A stretch of 64,000 nucleotides of DNA from Nemopilema nomurai (Eukaryota > Cnidaria > Scyphozoa > Rhizostomeae > Rhizostomatidae): contig ML133454.1 of assembly GCA_003864495.1 (NCBI GenBank), forward strand, positions 2,448,758 through 2,512,757, given 5' to 3'. Shown in pieces: positions 48,001 through 57,500 of the stretch. The number at the start of each line of letters is the position of its first letter. The stretch's first letter is position 1. The notes beneath the pieces were generated by a model. The model did not search any database, had not been told where the DNA came from, and saw nothing but the letters and a program-made list of their open reading frames with translations. Position numbers and translations under genes: made by a program.

Positions 48001-49830
48001 AACATTTACCGTTTACAATGCATTAACTAGTAGAAAATAAGTAAATAGTAGCGAATTACCTGTTAGGGCTGCAAGGTTGGGAATGAGCAAACTTTCTTTG
48101 AGCTCGCAACTGCCGTCTTGTCCTACAGTAAATAGGACTGCATCATTAGTTTCACATTACATAGATACATAACAGCTAGGAAAATGCAGAAATATAACAC
48201 TGAAAATACAGAGTTTACATAAATTCAAATCCACAAGAAATAATGATATATAGTAAGTAAAAAGGGCTCTTACTTTGTTCCCTTTGTGCGGCAGTTTGCA
48301 TTTTGCATATGGCTTACACCACTAGAGGGCCTAATTACAAAAGAAAATTTTCTTAATAACATAAAAATAACTTTAACGACACAAACTAAAAAATAAATCC
48401 CAGAGAAGTGTTTAAATAGTTTCAATTTTCATAATAAAGAGTTCAGTGAATCTTACTTGCTGCAACCTTTTTGAAAAGCCCTTTTTTAAAGGTGCAAATT
48501 AAACAACATGAAAGCTATGCACTATTACAAATTGCAGAAATTTCTAATACTTTTCTTTAGCAGCAACTTTGAAAAAGTGTTCATTTGGGTGAGCAGTATG
48601 CCCGTCATTGTCCATCTTCCCACAGATCACCAAGTTTGGTGGCACTCTTGATACAAAACTGGATTTTTCATTCAATTTCCTCTTGTTTATGATAGTCATT
48701 TGCTGGATATTTCCTTTACTTTCATCGAATGATTTACAATCTGCTGGTTTTCTTTTTTGATGTTGCTCCATTGAATAGAGGACATTTTGCTTTGAATCGA
48801 AACTGCTGCTATTGTCGCTCTCATCAAGACCTGAAGGCCCTTGTGGCTTTTCATTCTGAGAAGACTTAGGCTTCTTCTTTTCCTTTGATTTTTCTCCAGA
48901 CGAAGAGCATTCTGGCTCAGACTTGGTGTCCCTAAGTGACACATAGAGTGCTTTCTTCAATGCCTGCTCCTCTTCCCGTAATAGAACTTGGCTATAATCC
49001 TGATAAAGCAAGCACATCAAGTCATTTGGAGGTACAGCAAGGCACAGGATGTTCTGTGTTTTCTGAAATACTCATCATGGGTTTACATTTTTGGCTAGGC
49101 TTTTGGCATTACTTCCTTTACAAGCGATTGAAAACAAAAAATATTTTTGTTTTAGAAACCAGGGACTTTGCTTTTCTCTTCTTAAACAATAAATCAATAG
49201 ATAGATAAAGAGATAACATTGCTTGTTTTCTAATAACCGATTTCAATTTATGGTTTACTGAACAATGTGGCTTGATACTTAATGATAGATAACCACTGTT
49301 TTTCCGCAAAAAAACATTGGATTCTGTCATTAGGATTACACTAATCTTCCTTTTGATTATTACATCAAATACATTTGCTAAAATGCTTGACCAAAAAGGC
49401 AAGAAATAGCTAAACAAGTATCAACCACCCAGCCCAACACATCACCGCACTATGATTTGCAGAAAGTTCACTTCAGCAATAATCAAACAAGACTCTTTTG
49501 GTGTTAGCATTCTTTAGTGTTTGCACACATTTTATGCTTCTCGCAGGGCCATGTGTTTGTACTAACAAAAAGAAGTCACCCTGCATCTGTAACTATGTAT
49601 TTCCACACACTTAAAAGGTCTGTAAGTTTCCCGATAGCCATACCCCATGCAGAAGTGTACACAGAAACATGCGGGCGGGAGCAAAGTAGCAACCTAAAGA
49701 AATCCATATGATACAAACTGTAAAAAGTATTGATTGGAATATATCTTACAAGGCAAGGCTTGACGATTTTCCTCTTTGGCCGACTTCTCCAACGAGTCCG
49801 ATCCACGTCCTCGTGAGCTTTCCGGGGCAT
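11269..49830 (-). CDS. JARID2: JARID2 (Jumonji), PRC2 accessory subunit, 26 coding exons
   Basis: JARID2 is a nuclear cofactor that recruits and stimulates Polycomb repressive complex 2 (H3K27 methylation). Exons in transcript order are 49750-49830, 48551-48999, 48060-48122, 47738-47817, 47293-47465, 46231-46911, 45775-45845, 45417-45498, 44784-44852, 44054-44110, 43834-43905, 40708-40765, 40225-40253, 38920-39012, 38131-38237, 37626-37696, 18461-18575, 17352-17451, 16785-16871, 15306-15407, 14960-15019, 13607-13668, 13250-13320, 12635-12705, 11789-11896 and 11269-11334. They sum to 3078 nt (1025 aa) with every phase consistent. Domain order is UIM-like helix, RKFA peptide, TEDF-FLCLRG segment, JmjN, ARID, JmjC, zinc finger, as in vertebrate JARID2 (about 1246 aa). 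I chose the ATG at 49830 because RPKRKIV follows it, matching the family N-terminus; an in-frame ATG at 49938 exists. Intron 16 is 19 kb and hosts another gene. Confidence 0.95.
15306..18575 (-). CDS. JARID2: JARID2 exons 17-20: JmjC domain core
   Basis: These exons (18461-18575, 17352-17451, 16785-16871, 15306-15407) complete the JmjC double-stranded beta-helix. Landmarks are SSVFSTSSW (about 755-763), LLKIEYLHAGANKVWYAVP, ISPLELL with NEGQFVLCLPN, and VYHCVVSSGYSLTES (847 on). In active JmjC demethylases the first strand carries the iron ligands His-x-Glu/Asp. Here, as in vertebrate JARID2, that stretch reads FST, so demethylase activity is not expected. The third ligand position appears to keep a histidine (H849), unlike vertebrate JARID2. 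Confidence 0.93.
17891..17926 (+). repeat. Tandem 17-bp duplication in JARID2 intron 17
   Basis: GTGGCTCAGGCGATGAG occurs twice back to back, followed by a GTAATT. It is a short duplication with no further copies. Confidence 0.75.
20757..20764. promoter_or_regulatory. Perfect CRE palindrome in JARID2 intron 16
   Basis: TGACGTCA is the full consensus site for CREB/ATF dimers. It sits in a locally GC- and CpG-richer patch within an AT-rich intron, about 300 bp from the triplicated TTGACG elements. Function is inferred from the motif only. Confidence 0.5.
21069..21107. repeat. Three 13-bp direct repeats containing half-CRE sites
   Basis: The unit TTGGTTGACGTC/T is repeated three times in tandem with small changes (TTGGTTGACGTC, TCTGGTTGACGTC, TTTGGTTGACGCC). 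Each carries a TGACG half-site. With the perfect CRE nearby this could be an intronic enhancer or promoter. Confidence 0.6.
24720..25339 (+). promoter_or_regulatory. Upstream region of the nested homeobox gene
   Basis: About 600 bases before the homeobox start are richer in G+C and CpG than the surrounding intron (for example 24765-24900 and 24980-25040). This fits a promoter/5' UTR. I see no TATA box close to the start codon, and the transcription start cannot be placed. Confidence 0.4.
25336..25356 (+). promoter_or_regulatory. Overlapping 6-codon upstream ORF at the homeobox start
   Basis: An ATG four bases before the main start codon opens ATG CAT GCC TTT ATT GAT TGA, out of frame with the main ORF and overlapping its first codons. 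If 25340 is the true start, ribosomes meet this ATG first, which could lower translation or shift initiation to the in-frame M12 at 25373. Confidence 0.45.
25340..32956 (+). CDS. MSX-like (NKL-subclass) homeobox transcription factor, 2 exons
   Basis: This is a sequence-specific DNA-binding repressor in the nucleus, probably developmental. Exon 1 is 25340-25661 and exon 2 32724-32956. The 7.06-kb intron has GTAAGT/TTTCAG borders and a phase-1 junction, giving 184 aa. Residues 28-35 (FSIAAILG) are an eh1-type Groucho/TLE-binding motif. Residues 93-107 (YSWLECSRYKPPKVP) resemble the PWMQSPRF-type block before the MSX homeodomain. The homeodomain is 120-179: it begins SRQPRIPFTPFQQSNLESKF and has IKIWFQNRRARERRE in helix 3. 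The invariant L16, F20, W48, F49, N51 and R53 are present, Q50 suggests TAAT-NN sites, and P7 (R-x-PFT) is MSX-like. It could be a true Msx, an Msxlx or another NKL member; a tree is needed. The whole gene lies antisense inside JARID2 intron 16. The start is uncertain (M1 or M12). Confidence 0.88.
30561..30600. repeat. Three 13-bp tandem repeats in the homeobox intron
   Basis: AAGCCATGTCATA is repeated three times (third copy AAGGCATGTCATA). It is a minor local duplication with no clear role. Confidence 0.7.
32957..34460. other. 3' flank of the homeobox gene; C tract and pyrimidine-rich stretch
   Basis: Sequence past the homeobox stop codon is AT-rich and includes AATAAA-like hexamers around 33210, suitable for its 3' end. 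A run of 12 C lies near 33828-33839. From 34372 to 34460 the + strand is strongly pyrimidine-rich (repeated CTCCCCCTGTTC), just before a TATA box. No coding exon is supported. Confidence 0.5.
34493..34524 (+). promoter_or_regulatory. TATA box plus initiator pair
   Basis: TATAAA at 34493-34498 is followed about 28 bp later by TCAGTT (34519-34524), the metazoan initiator consensus at nearly ideal spacing. It points away from JARID2 transcription. Downstream to 36.4 kb there are only short frames (a possible start exon near 34650, frames at 35906-36091 and 36230-36421), so the transcript, if real, is unidentified. Confidence 0.4.
36972..37172. repeat. 22-bp minisatellite, about 8 diverged copies
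   Basis: The unit is roughly GGTCGCAATTTGCTTACTTTTC, most regular at 37100-37165, where two copies match closely. Earlier copies are diverged. It lies in JARID2 intron 16, about 450 bp on the intron side of exon 16. Confidence 0.75.
37626..39012 (-). CDS. JARID2: JARID2 exons 14-16: start of JmjC region
   Basis: Exon 14 (38920-39012) encodes GKSASVSSFHRIASNAQDMY, exon 15 (38131-38237) NDFWHIVAEGKRHVAALSGD, and exon 16 (37626-37696) RWNLSSLPQSQASLLRHLGV. These align in order with vertebrate JARID2 (YKGRSVSLTTFYRTA, EYWRLVEEKDCHVAVHCG, GWNLTVLPNNTGSILRHLG). Phases run 0, 2, 1 and fit exon 17 across the 19-kb intron. The acceptor of exon 14 abuts the 31-bp minisatellite. Confidence 0.92.
39029..39952. 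repeat. 31-bp minisatellite, about 30 copies, abutting JARID2 exon 14
   Basis: The consensus unit is AAAGACAAAAACAGCTAAAA followed by CGAAACACATT (31 bp on the + strand). Variants have CACCTT or AGAGACAACAACAG. Variant units recur after about 6-7 units, suggesting block duplications. There are no unique spacers, so this is a tandem repeat and not a CRISPR array. It lies in JARID2 intron 13 and ends 15 bp before the exon 14 acceptor dinucleotide. On the JARID2 strand each unit reads TGTTTCGTTTTAGCTG, a pyrimidine run ending in TAG. Confidence 0.95.
40225..40765 (-). CDS. JARID2: JARID2 exons 12-13: ARID-JmjC linker including a 29-bp microexon
   Basis: Exon 12 (40708-40765) encodes DEKERIKREVELELLSESS, a charged helix matching the KEVLMEKE stretch after the vertebrate ARID. 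Exon 13 (40225-40253) is only 29 bp and encodes DSILSEPEFK. It has a good TTTTCAG acceptor and a GTGATT donor, and it keeps phase with both neighbours (1 then 0). The vertebrate linker here is much longer, so this protein has lost, or never had, about 60-70 residues. Confidence 0.82.
41637..42375. repeat. Two blocks of a diverged 21-22-bp minisatellite in JARID2 intron 11
   Basis: Units of the form ACCTTGAAACCCATATAGAAT recur at 41637-41832 (about 8 copies) and again at 42222-42375 (about 6 copies), separated by about 390 bp of unrelated sequence. Copies are 70-90% alike by eye. The array is partly open in a minus-strand frame (repeated GFKVSY), which is only the translation of the repeat. 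Confidence 0.8.
43834..45845 (-). CDS. JARID2: JARID2 exons 7-11: JmjN-ARID junction and ARID DNA-binding domain
   Basis: Exon 7 (45775-45845) encodes DDIRFGTKIQHVHRL, the conserved JmjN-ARID bridge. Exons 8-11 (45417-45498, 44784-44852, 44054-44110, 43834-43905) form the ARID domain at about residues 530-626. In order they give FVLYLHKCLGETSDLMEALP, IGSCEVDLLQMSKVFESSGG, VNTPRKWHKVADSLHIPK and INKLQDIYYKYVLPFD. The helix-turn-helix core LxxL-KVFESSGG...KWxKVADSL..P is clear. Exon 8 uses an unusual acceptor (TTTTTTCAAG), but it is the only one that keeps the frame. Confidence 0.93.
46231..46911 (-). CDS. JARID2: JARID2 exon 6: disordered linker plus JmjN domain
   Basis: This is the longest exon (227 codons), phase 0 at both ends. 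Most of it is low-complexity Ser/Glu/Lys sequence with basic patches (PAKIRRR, CRKSKPKSKRP) that could serve nuclear import or nucleic-acid binding. The last 40 residues (about 470-509) form the JmjN domain: APTFRPMEQEFRDPMKYI then KYGMCILVPPVGWQ. This is the family pattern of proline, aromatic and EF-DP-YI residues ending in PP-W. Confidence 0.93.
47293..49830 (-). CDS. JARID2: JARID2 exons 1-5: PRC2/nucleosome-binding N-terminus
   Basis: Exon 1 gives MPRKAHEDVDRT and RPKRKIVKPCL. Exon 2 opens with an amphipathic helix (about residues 31-51, EEEQALKKALYVSLRD) that aligns with the vertebrate ubiquitin-interaction motif, which binds H2A mono-ubiquitin. The rest of exon 2 is a Ser/Lys/Glu-rich linker. 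Exon 3 (63 bp) encodes LRAQRKFAHSQPCSPN, the counterpart of the vertebrate peptide whose lysine 116 is methylated by PRC2 and read by EED. Here it is K187, codon 48092-48094. Exon 4 encodes RPKTEDFIKFLCLRG (211-225), the conserved transrepression segment thought to contact SUZ12. Exon 5 is a proline- and acid-rich linker (SPVLPPSPLSSDEDD). Confidence 0.9.
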
Positions 49831-49973
49831 TTTGCGTGATTCACTTGCCACCAATTGCAAATCTTGCGAACCGGCAAGTGTTGTTGTTGGTAGGAACCTC
49901 TTTCCCGTGAGTCTCGTTTTCCTTTCGCGAAAGACCACTTTAGCAAATCGGGGATTCGGAGTTGATGTCTAAC

Positions 49974-50010
49974 CAGGGGCGGATTTAAGAGGCAACGAGG
50001 GGGGGGGGGG
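49974..50010 (+). mobile_element. Possible DNA-transposon terminus (CAGGGGCGGA) with a G tract
   Basis: CAGGGGCGGATTTAAGAGGC followed by a run of 12 G resembles the terminal sequence of non-autonomous hAT-type elements seen widely in animals. No matching inverted terminus or target-site duplication was found nearby, so it is at best a solo end. It lies about 145 bp upstream of the JARID2 start codon. Confidence 0.3.
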
Positions 50011-50384
50011 TTTAGATTATGGTCGGATTTAGTGTCACGCCCTCCAGGTGCCTGGGAAATAATAGAAACGCCCATTTTTCATCTGATATCGCTTTGAAGC
50101 GTTCTTCGAGTTCAAGTAGTTTATTGTATTGAAAGAAAAATTACAACTAACTCGATGAGTAAGAAACTGGCCACATTTCATCACTACTGACTACCAAATA
50201 AGCTATTTACCGAATCAAAACAAAATTTACCGATAAATTTGCTTCTCTTGCTTGTAGTTTTTTTTGTGCAGAGCATTTTTTACATTGCTTATCGAGATTG
50301 GCATGATTCACAAAAGAAATCTTCCAAAATAGAGGTAGAAAAATAGGGCAAACAAAGAAACCAACTACGACTTATCTTACCCTG

Positions 50385-51400
50385 GTCCATGGAATGTCAG
50401 GACATTTCTAAACAAGGGATAGACTTGAAAGAAGAACAGCTCTCATGTCACGTGAGCTGGGTCGTTACAAAATAGATATAGCATCTCTATAACAAACTCA
50501 AAGAAAAATCTCACACATTCAACTGGTCTGGCAAACCAACTGGCGAACGACGAGAAGCAGGGGTTGCCTTCGCAATCTCTAATCAACAAGAAGATCTTTG
50601 AGTCACTACCATAAGGGGTAATCTGAAGGACTTCCGCAGTACCAGAGCCATGGGGGAGCTGGGTGCTCAACCGATCATTTCATGATACGCAGCAAATGTA
50701 ACGTCAAACCAAAAATTAATCGAATGAAGAAGAAAGGACCAAGACCCCCAAAGAAACTGAATGTTGAGAGTTTGAGGAACCAGAATGAAAGGGAAAAGCT
50801 TGAATCCAAAATCAATGAAAAACTCCTGACACTTCCAACTGATACTAACGAAGAACGTTGGAAAGATGTTCTTGGCAAACCCACTAGGAAACATGCAGAC
50901 TGGTTTGATGAAACAAATGAAGAAATCATTGATCTTATCAAAGGGAAGAATTCACTGTTTCACAAGACACTTCTAGCTGAAAGATGCATTTGAGCAACAA
51001 TAAGCAAGTACAAGAATGTCAGCAGACTATCAAAAGCTGTCTTCTACGGAGAACCGAATGAAGGCACAAGGAAAGCGAGAGCTCCACAACTTCGTTACAA
51101 AGATGTGTTTAAAAGACACATAAAAACATAAACGAATTCGAAAATTGGATGGAAGAAGTGAAGATCGTATGACCTGGAGGAGCATCAGGGAAGGCAATGT
51201 TCAGACGTGTGCTGAAAAGCGATAACGCAAGCTGGAGCCAGCACCTCCACCAAATGTAGCGGCCTAAAGGTGTATCACGTGCTGCAGAACTTTCAATGTA
51301 GCAATTGGGTTGTCATCTCACTCTCGCCATAGGCATTTACACTTCTCCCTGTCATCGTCGTGATCGACGGACTGGTTTAGATAGATGGGTATCTCCTACC
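50385..51400 (+). mobile_element. Decayed non-LTR retrotransposon (LINE) fragment
   Basis: Pieces of a LINE ORF appear in order but in several frames with stops. 50389 on encodes PWNVRTFL, like the start of an AP endonuclease. Near 50450 is SRELGRYKIDIASL. At 50654-50993 the endonuclease end and linker remain (PPKKLNVESL, then KPTRKHADWFDETNEEI). At 51010-51130 the extreme C-terminus follows (RLSKAVFYGE, APQLRYKDVFKRHIK). Near 51265-51350 is a C2H2-type tail (CITCCRTFNVAIGLSSHSRH). Most of the endonuclease and all reverse-transcriptase motifs are missing, so it is an internally deleted, dead copy. The closest type I can suggest is a CR1/L2-like clade with a zinc-finger tail. Confidence 0.75.
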
Positions 51401-51531
51401 TCTGCGCAGGAGCTGGTTTTGTGTTGCTGCTCTGTAAACTGCGGAGACCGCTCAGGAAAGCAACGACAGAAGTTGTTATTACTTTGTTTAATAGCATTTT
51501 AGGAATGTGAGGTTAGAAGTTCACTGACAAT

Positions 51532-54500
51532 ATGGCCACTGTCGCTGCTTCTAGAAAGAGAGTTCCTGAGCAGAACGGAGATGACTCTTCGGCTACTGAT
51601 GGAAGTAGGCCAAAGGCACTCCCTCAACAGCCCTTCGACGACAACATTTCAGTCCAAAACATTAAAGCGTACCTTTCTCATTTCGATGGAAGGGCGAAGT
51701 ACTCTGAACTTGTGACATTTTTTAGGAGATCTTTGACTGATCCCTCTTCTAAAGGTAGGCACCTCTGAAGATTTGGTCGTCGTGATCTCTTACCCCACGC
51801 GGCTTCTTGTTGTTTATGATAGAGACCTTGGCCTATTCAATATTTGAAAATATTTGGTTGATTCTACAATCTATTTAGAAAATATCAACTTGAGTTTGTA
51901 AACGTTAGAAATGCTAGACAAAGAATGTATTATTCCGCCCACCAAACATGAAAGTGAAAGTTACAAAACAAGTTGACAGCATTCGTGTTCACTTTTCACA
52001 ATCCCGTGTGTTATACAATGGAAGTCAATGTAGGCCAGCCATCCTGGCGAATCTTGGAAGGTGTCTGTGTAGTTGTATTTAAAGTTATAATAATTTTTGA
52101 AAATTTATGCTAGAAAACTCGTATGAAAATGAAAAAAGATGAAACTAATAAGGATCAAGGTAGCATATTTTGGTACTTTATTTTTAGAGGGATATCTTGT
52201 GCATCAAGAAAATATGATATAACCATACGTAAGCAATAAGATTTAACCATAGATTACCTAGAAAATGAGATATTTAGGATATTGGTTTGTAAATCTTTGT
52301 AAACCACCAAGCTAATAACATTTAAGCCTTAATTGAAATGTTAAATGTTTTGTAACATGCACAACACATTCTTATATTTATCTAGTTTTATGGTGAATTG
52401 AATATATTGAATAAATGGATAATTGAATATGATAACATTCTTTTCTATAGCAAGGAAAAGAGCTGACTTCAAAGATATATTGTCCAAGATTGCATGTTTC
52501 AAAACTGAGGGTGTAGGTGGCCATCTTGTTTTTTTGTGATCTGTCATTATTTATATTATATATGGTATAGTTGTTGATGACACAAATAATTGGCATATGA
52601 AATCTGATAAATTTGGCCATATCAATCTTAAGAAAGATTAAGTGGGATTTAATGGTAAACCCCTTCATTTTATTTTGATAATTTTTCATCCTCCAAGTAA
52701 ATCAAAATCACCAAAAAAAGTGGCAGCATTAATTGTTGACCCCATTTCCAGATTAATTACTTAGATAGCTACCACTTAGAATTTTATTCATTATTTACGT
52801 TTTCCACCTTTTTGTGTATTTTACTGTGTATTTACAAGTTGTACTTGTAAAAATGTTTCTACTAAGTGTTTATGTACTGTATTCAATGATAAAATTTTCT
52901 CATCCTAGGGTGAGAAAATCATAATGTTAAGAAGTCCTAGCAGCAGAGGTGTCCATATTCCAGCACCAAGTTTGCAAGGACAACAAGCAAGACCGATAAG
53001 CAGTCCAGAACAGAGAAGGGCCCTACTGTTTGACAGGCACATGGGATCTGACAGCTCTGCATCCAGCCAGACCTCGCTCTCAACCTGTGACAGTGGAATT
53101 GGGCTTGACTCACAGGTCAGTCATTATGAATGATCTGTTAGATGTAATGGCATGGATGTTTCAAAACTATTTCCAATGATGTCCTCATGCTGACTTGGAT
53201 AACCAATATATTTGTTTCAATTAGCACAGTTTTCAACTCATGGAGGATGTTATTTGCAACATTACCTTAACCCATGCCAAACCTGTGCAAACATCTAAGT
53301 TAGCAGTTTGGAAAATGCATCAGCATAAACAAAAAATTACCATTAGCACACATTTACACACTGGCCAAAGTATCTAAAATTTTGAATAACAAACATAACA
53401 TACATTACAAAATTTTGGGCTCAACTGTTTGAGCATCTAGCTAATGATTACATATTTTCTCTCATTGATTTGGAAATTTGTGAATTTTTTTATATTTTCA
53501 ATTTTTTATAAATACGAAGCTGATATCTTCCTCAAATTCACATGAACAATGAGAATTCAAAGTCTTTGTTGAAATCATAATGTTTTGATGGGCCTCCCAA
53601 ATCCCAAGGACTGTTCAGTTCAGATCACAAATGCAATTTTCAATCAGTGCCTGCTTAGCCAATGAGGACTTTTTTGACCAGCAAAGGAAAAAATGATCAA
53701 GGAACTTGACCAAGGGCCTTACTGAATGAAGGAGCTTGATTAAACATGCACCTGATCTTTGCTTCTTTCAGAGCCTGCAATCACAAGAAACAGTGGAAGC
53801 ATAATTTTTGCTTATTATGCAAAATAATTATGCATTAACAGTGTGATTCCCATTTGTACCTTTGTGTTGTAAGAAAGAAATAATAAGACATTATTAAGTA
53901 GCTTTTTACCAATATTCTTATATCAAATGTACTTGTATTTTTTTGATTGAAGCATGATTGATCATTTACAGATATTAGCAAACAATGTTGCTGCAAGGGC
54001 TCGCGAGCTAGGAAAAAGCACTGATTCTTTGGATGATGAGGTATGAAAGATAGTATGATTGCATTTATAATTACCTTGAAAGCTTTATCGAGCTCCCTTT
54101 CTTTTAAGAGTTTATTGAAAACTTATAAATAATGTCTTTGCTTTTAATACTTCAATTCTAATTTCAAATGAGTAAGAGTCATGACTTTCTTCATCAGTTT
54201 TTCGTTAAAACCCTCTAACAGCCTTTATAATAGACACAAGTCAGTATCAAAGCTGATATTTTTTAGCAAAACATGGAATAAAACATTTGAGTCTTCTAAC
54301 ACCCCTGCCCCCACTAAGACTTGAAAATAAAAGAATGGTACATTCATTGTATATATATTGATATAATTATTTAAGTTGATGTTTGATTTTTAACTCATGT
54401 CCCAGCTAGCTTTAAATTTTGGATATTGTCATGTGAAATATATCTATTTTCAAATTTAATTGCTTTAATATAACTTACTTTCAATTTAAATTGATTCAGC

Positions 54501-57500
54501 AGACGCATATTGCTTACAGAATTTTCAGAACTGTTTTAATTACACTTTCTTTAATCTTTATGCCAACCACACATTAAAGGACTGGAATTTTTCACATTAT
54601 ATTTCAATCATCCAATTTTTTTTCATTTCATATTACCCTAGAGCCTGTAAGAAAACTATATTGTCTATTTATTCTATCTATAGCTATTTGGGGATATATG
54701 TGAAGATGAAGGTAAGAAATACTTCTTTATCATATTTTCATGTTTATTGTCCCTTCTATCTTTGTTTAAGTATTTTCAGTTTGCATTTGGTTTTGGGTTT
54801 TGTTTTCCTTACATGCTCACCTTTCTATACTTTCAAATCCGAGGACAAATACACCATTTGCAAATCAATATTACTTCCAATGCATTTCTAATTACCCCTG
54901 ATTTTTTTTCAGGCATAGATTTCCAAGCTGCATGTAGCCAAGGAGATGTGAGTACAGTTTGTCTTTTAAAGGTTTCATGGTAGCTCAAACTAAAATTGAA
55001 ACATTTTTGCTGAAGAGTTTCAATGTGTTCCAATATTGATGTTTATGTCTGACTCTTGACAAAAGAGTTTTCCTTTAGTTCATAGAGATACCAAATTTGT
55101 TTCTGAATGTTGTGTTTCTGAATGTTTTTGAGCCTAAAATTAGTTAGAGGGGGTTCCTATCCATACAATAATGCATGCTAGCCAATCCATTCAACTGCCA
55201 TTGAGAAATTATTGGCCATTACTGATGACACCGCATACCATAAACTGTTTGTATGTTGCTGCTATTTGGCACAGTTTAGCAACCTATTGCAAATATTTAA
55301 CCTGTAGCAAAAATCTGAAAACATTAAAAATTAAAACAACTCATCAGCAGTAGATAAGTCCAACATTAGCATGATGAGGTTTGAGGTTTCTGAAGGTATA
55401 TGGTTCATGAAATACCCTTCCATTCACTCTCTTCATTAACTGCCATTTTGTTACCCATATAGTATTTTCTCTGCCTATTTCCAGTATTCACTGCCTCTCA
55501 CTTTTGTTCATGTTCAAGACTTTTCTCTGTTTTACCTTCTTGTCAAGTTTTCTCTCTAAACATTAAATCCTTTATTGTTACAGTTAAGTATTGTTTAACA
55601 TACTTTTATTTCTATATAATTAGGAATCAAGGTTTTCTTCCTTGAGTTTTATTCCCCACTAAACTTTCAATAGTTTGCTGTCATTTTTTAAGCAAAACTG
55701 GAACTCATCTAAGAAAGTAAAACTTTCCCATCACCATTTTTTCACCCCTGTCAAATAATTTTTTTGGTCAGCCACCTTTCTTTGATTTCTGAACGCTGAA
55801 ATTCTTGACACAATAGAATGAATTAAATAACTCTTTAAATTTCTCTGGTTGCAGGACCTTTTATTTTTTTTAACAACTGTTTGCTCTTCATCTCCTAATT
55901 CTCTTTTATGATAATTAATTATGATAATCTTTATCAAATTTCCTTGAATTTGACCCTCATCCAAGTGTTTCTCTATGTTTCTATGTTTGGAGCATTTTTG
56001 TGTTAACTTATGGGTCTGCGCAATTACTGGTGTTTTGGGTGCCATTATGGCTAGGGTGTTGCAATATTACAGTTGTCCAGGTAGTGTGTGTATGTGCCAC
56101 TATATTGAACTTATATGCAATGAAGAAAATCTAGAAGTTACTTTGAAACACATACAAGTTATAAATGGCAGTATGGCATTTTTCAATAATGCATATTTTG
56201 ACGATTTTGTTTTGATTGATTTGGGGGTCCATGGACCGTACAATCGCCTTAACACTTCAAGAAAGCCGTAAAGCCACCAAGTAATAGACCTTAGACCGCT
56301 AATTCAAACCCAAGCTCCGGTAGCAGGAAAGAAAACCTAGAGACCCCCTTCATTGATTGACAGCCTCAGTTTTCCATTCCTCAAGTTTTTGACACGCTGT
56401 GGGGGTGATTCCCTTAGATGTTGTCAGAGCCCCAGGTTTTTCTTTGCTCAACGCCCGCGAGGATAAACATTTCATTCTTCTTTTGAAACTTTTGTTAATT
56501 GTTTATGAATTGTTGATTCCCGAAGCAACTGTTCAGCCTAAGTGAGCCGCTGCAGTTTCCAGGGTCGCATAATATCTTTGAAAATAAATCTTTGTTGACA
56601 GGCAGCACGGTTTTGTTGCCTTTCTACCATTACTTTGCTTCTTGTTAGGCCCTAGACCACCCTATAATGTTTCCAGTTTGAGTACGACCGACATGACTTA
56701 ATTCGATTTTCCCATTTATCCAACGTAAAATGCTCAAAATTATGCTCAGAGGACCTTAATAAATGGTTTGCGGTGTGAAGCTTTTCATACAACCTCAAAA
56801 GACTAGGCCAACTGGACCCAGTTTCCATGGTAACGCAGCGACCTTGTGCTATTATAAGAATAGCCTGGCCGCAACTGGATGCATGTCTTTTACGCTTCCT
56901 CGGATTTGCTTTTCGTTGCTTCAATCGCAAGAAGCATATTTGAGGTAGTAGTTTAGCGTCTAAATTTTCCTGCATCATGGTCAAGGTAAGAATTTTGGCA
57001 TACTACGCTTGTTTGACCGAACTTCAGTTGTATAGATTGCCACGAGAACCTTTGCTAGGCGAACGTTTCTTGATTAAATTGCTCAAGACAGGACGAGGCA
57101 ACATCTTTGTTTTTTTAAGCGAAATTGTTTGAATCCTCGGGTTTTCAGCGGTGGATATATTAAATAAATTTTGATGTCTTTTGAGTGCAGTTGTGGTATG
57201 ACGTCAAATGTGTGTTAACTGTTGCTTCGTGTCAGTGGTCCATGGAAGCTTCTTTGTGGCTTGCCCTTTTGTCTGGCTCATATTTCTTGCTATTTCTTCT
57301 GTTTCTCATTTCATACCTAGCATTTTTCTTTTTCGTTCGGCAAAAGATTTATGTTAAAACACATCAGTAGACTTAAATCTATGTATCTTTGAAGCATTTG
57401 CTTCGACCGTGCGTTTAAACGATGACAATGCATATGCAGAGTTGTTGTTTCATCTGTCTTCAATGTTTCACCTCTGATAGCCCCGTTTGCTGTTATTGCA

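Larger units (their letters stand above)
49831..51531. promoter_or_regulatory. Divergent intergenic region between JARID2 and SOWAH
   Basis: The start codons of JARID2 (49830, minus) and SOWAH (51532, plus) are 1.7 kb apart, head to head. Both promoters and 5' UTRs must lie here unless unseen 5' exons exist. The sides nearest the genes are G+C richer (49780-50060 and 51300-51450). The middle, about 1 kb, is a LINE remnant. No TATA box stands out. Confidence 0.6.

Noticed and set aside
50443..50941. Minus-strand frames of 75-88 codons in the promoter interval
   Set aside because: They are antisense to the LINE remnant, whose + strand reading matches endonuclease and linker motifs.
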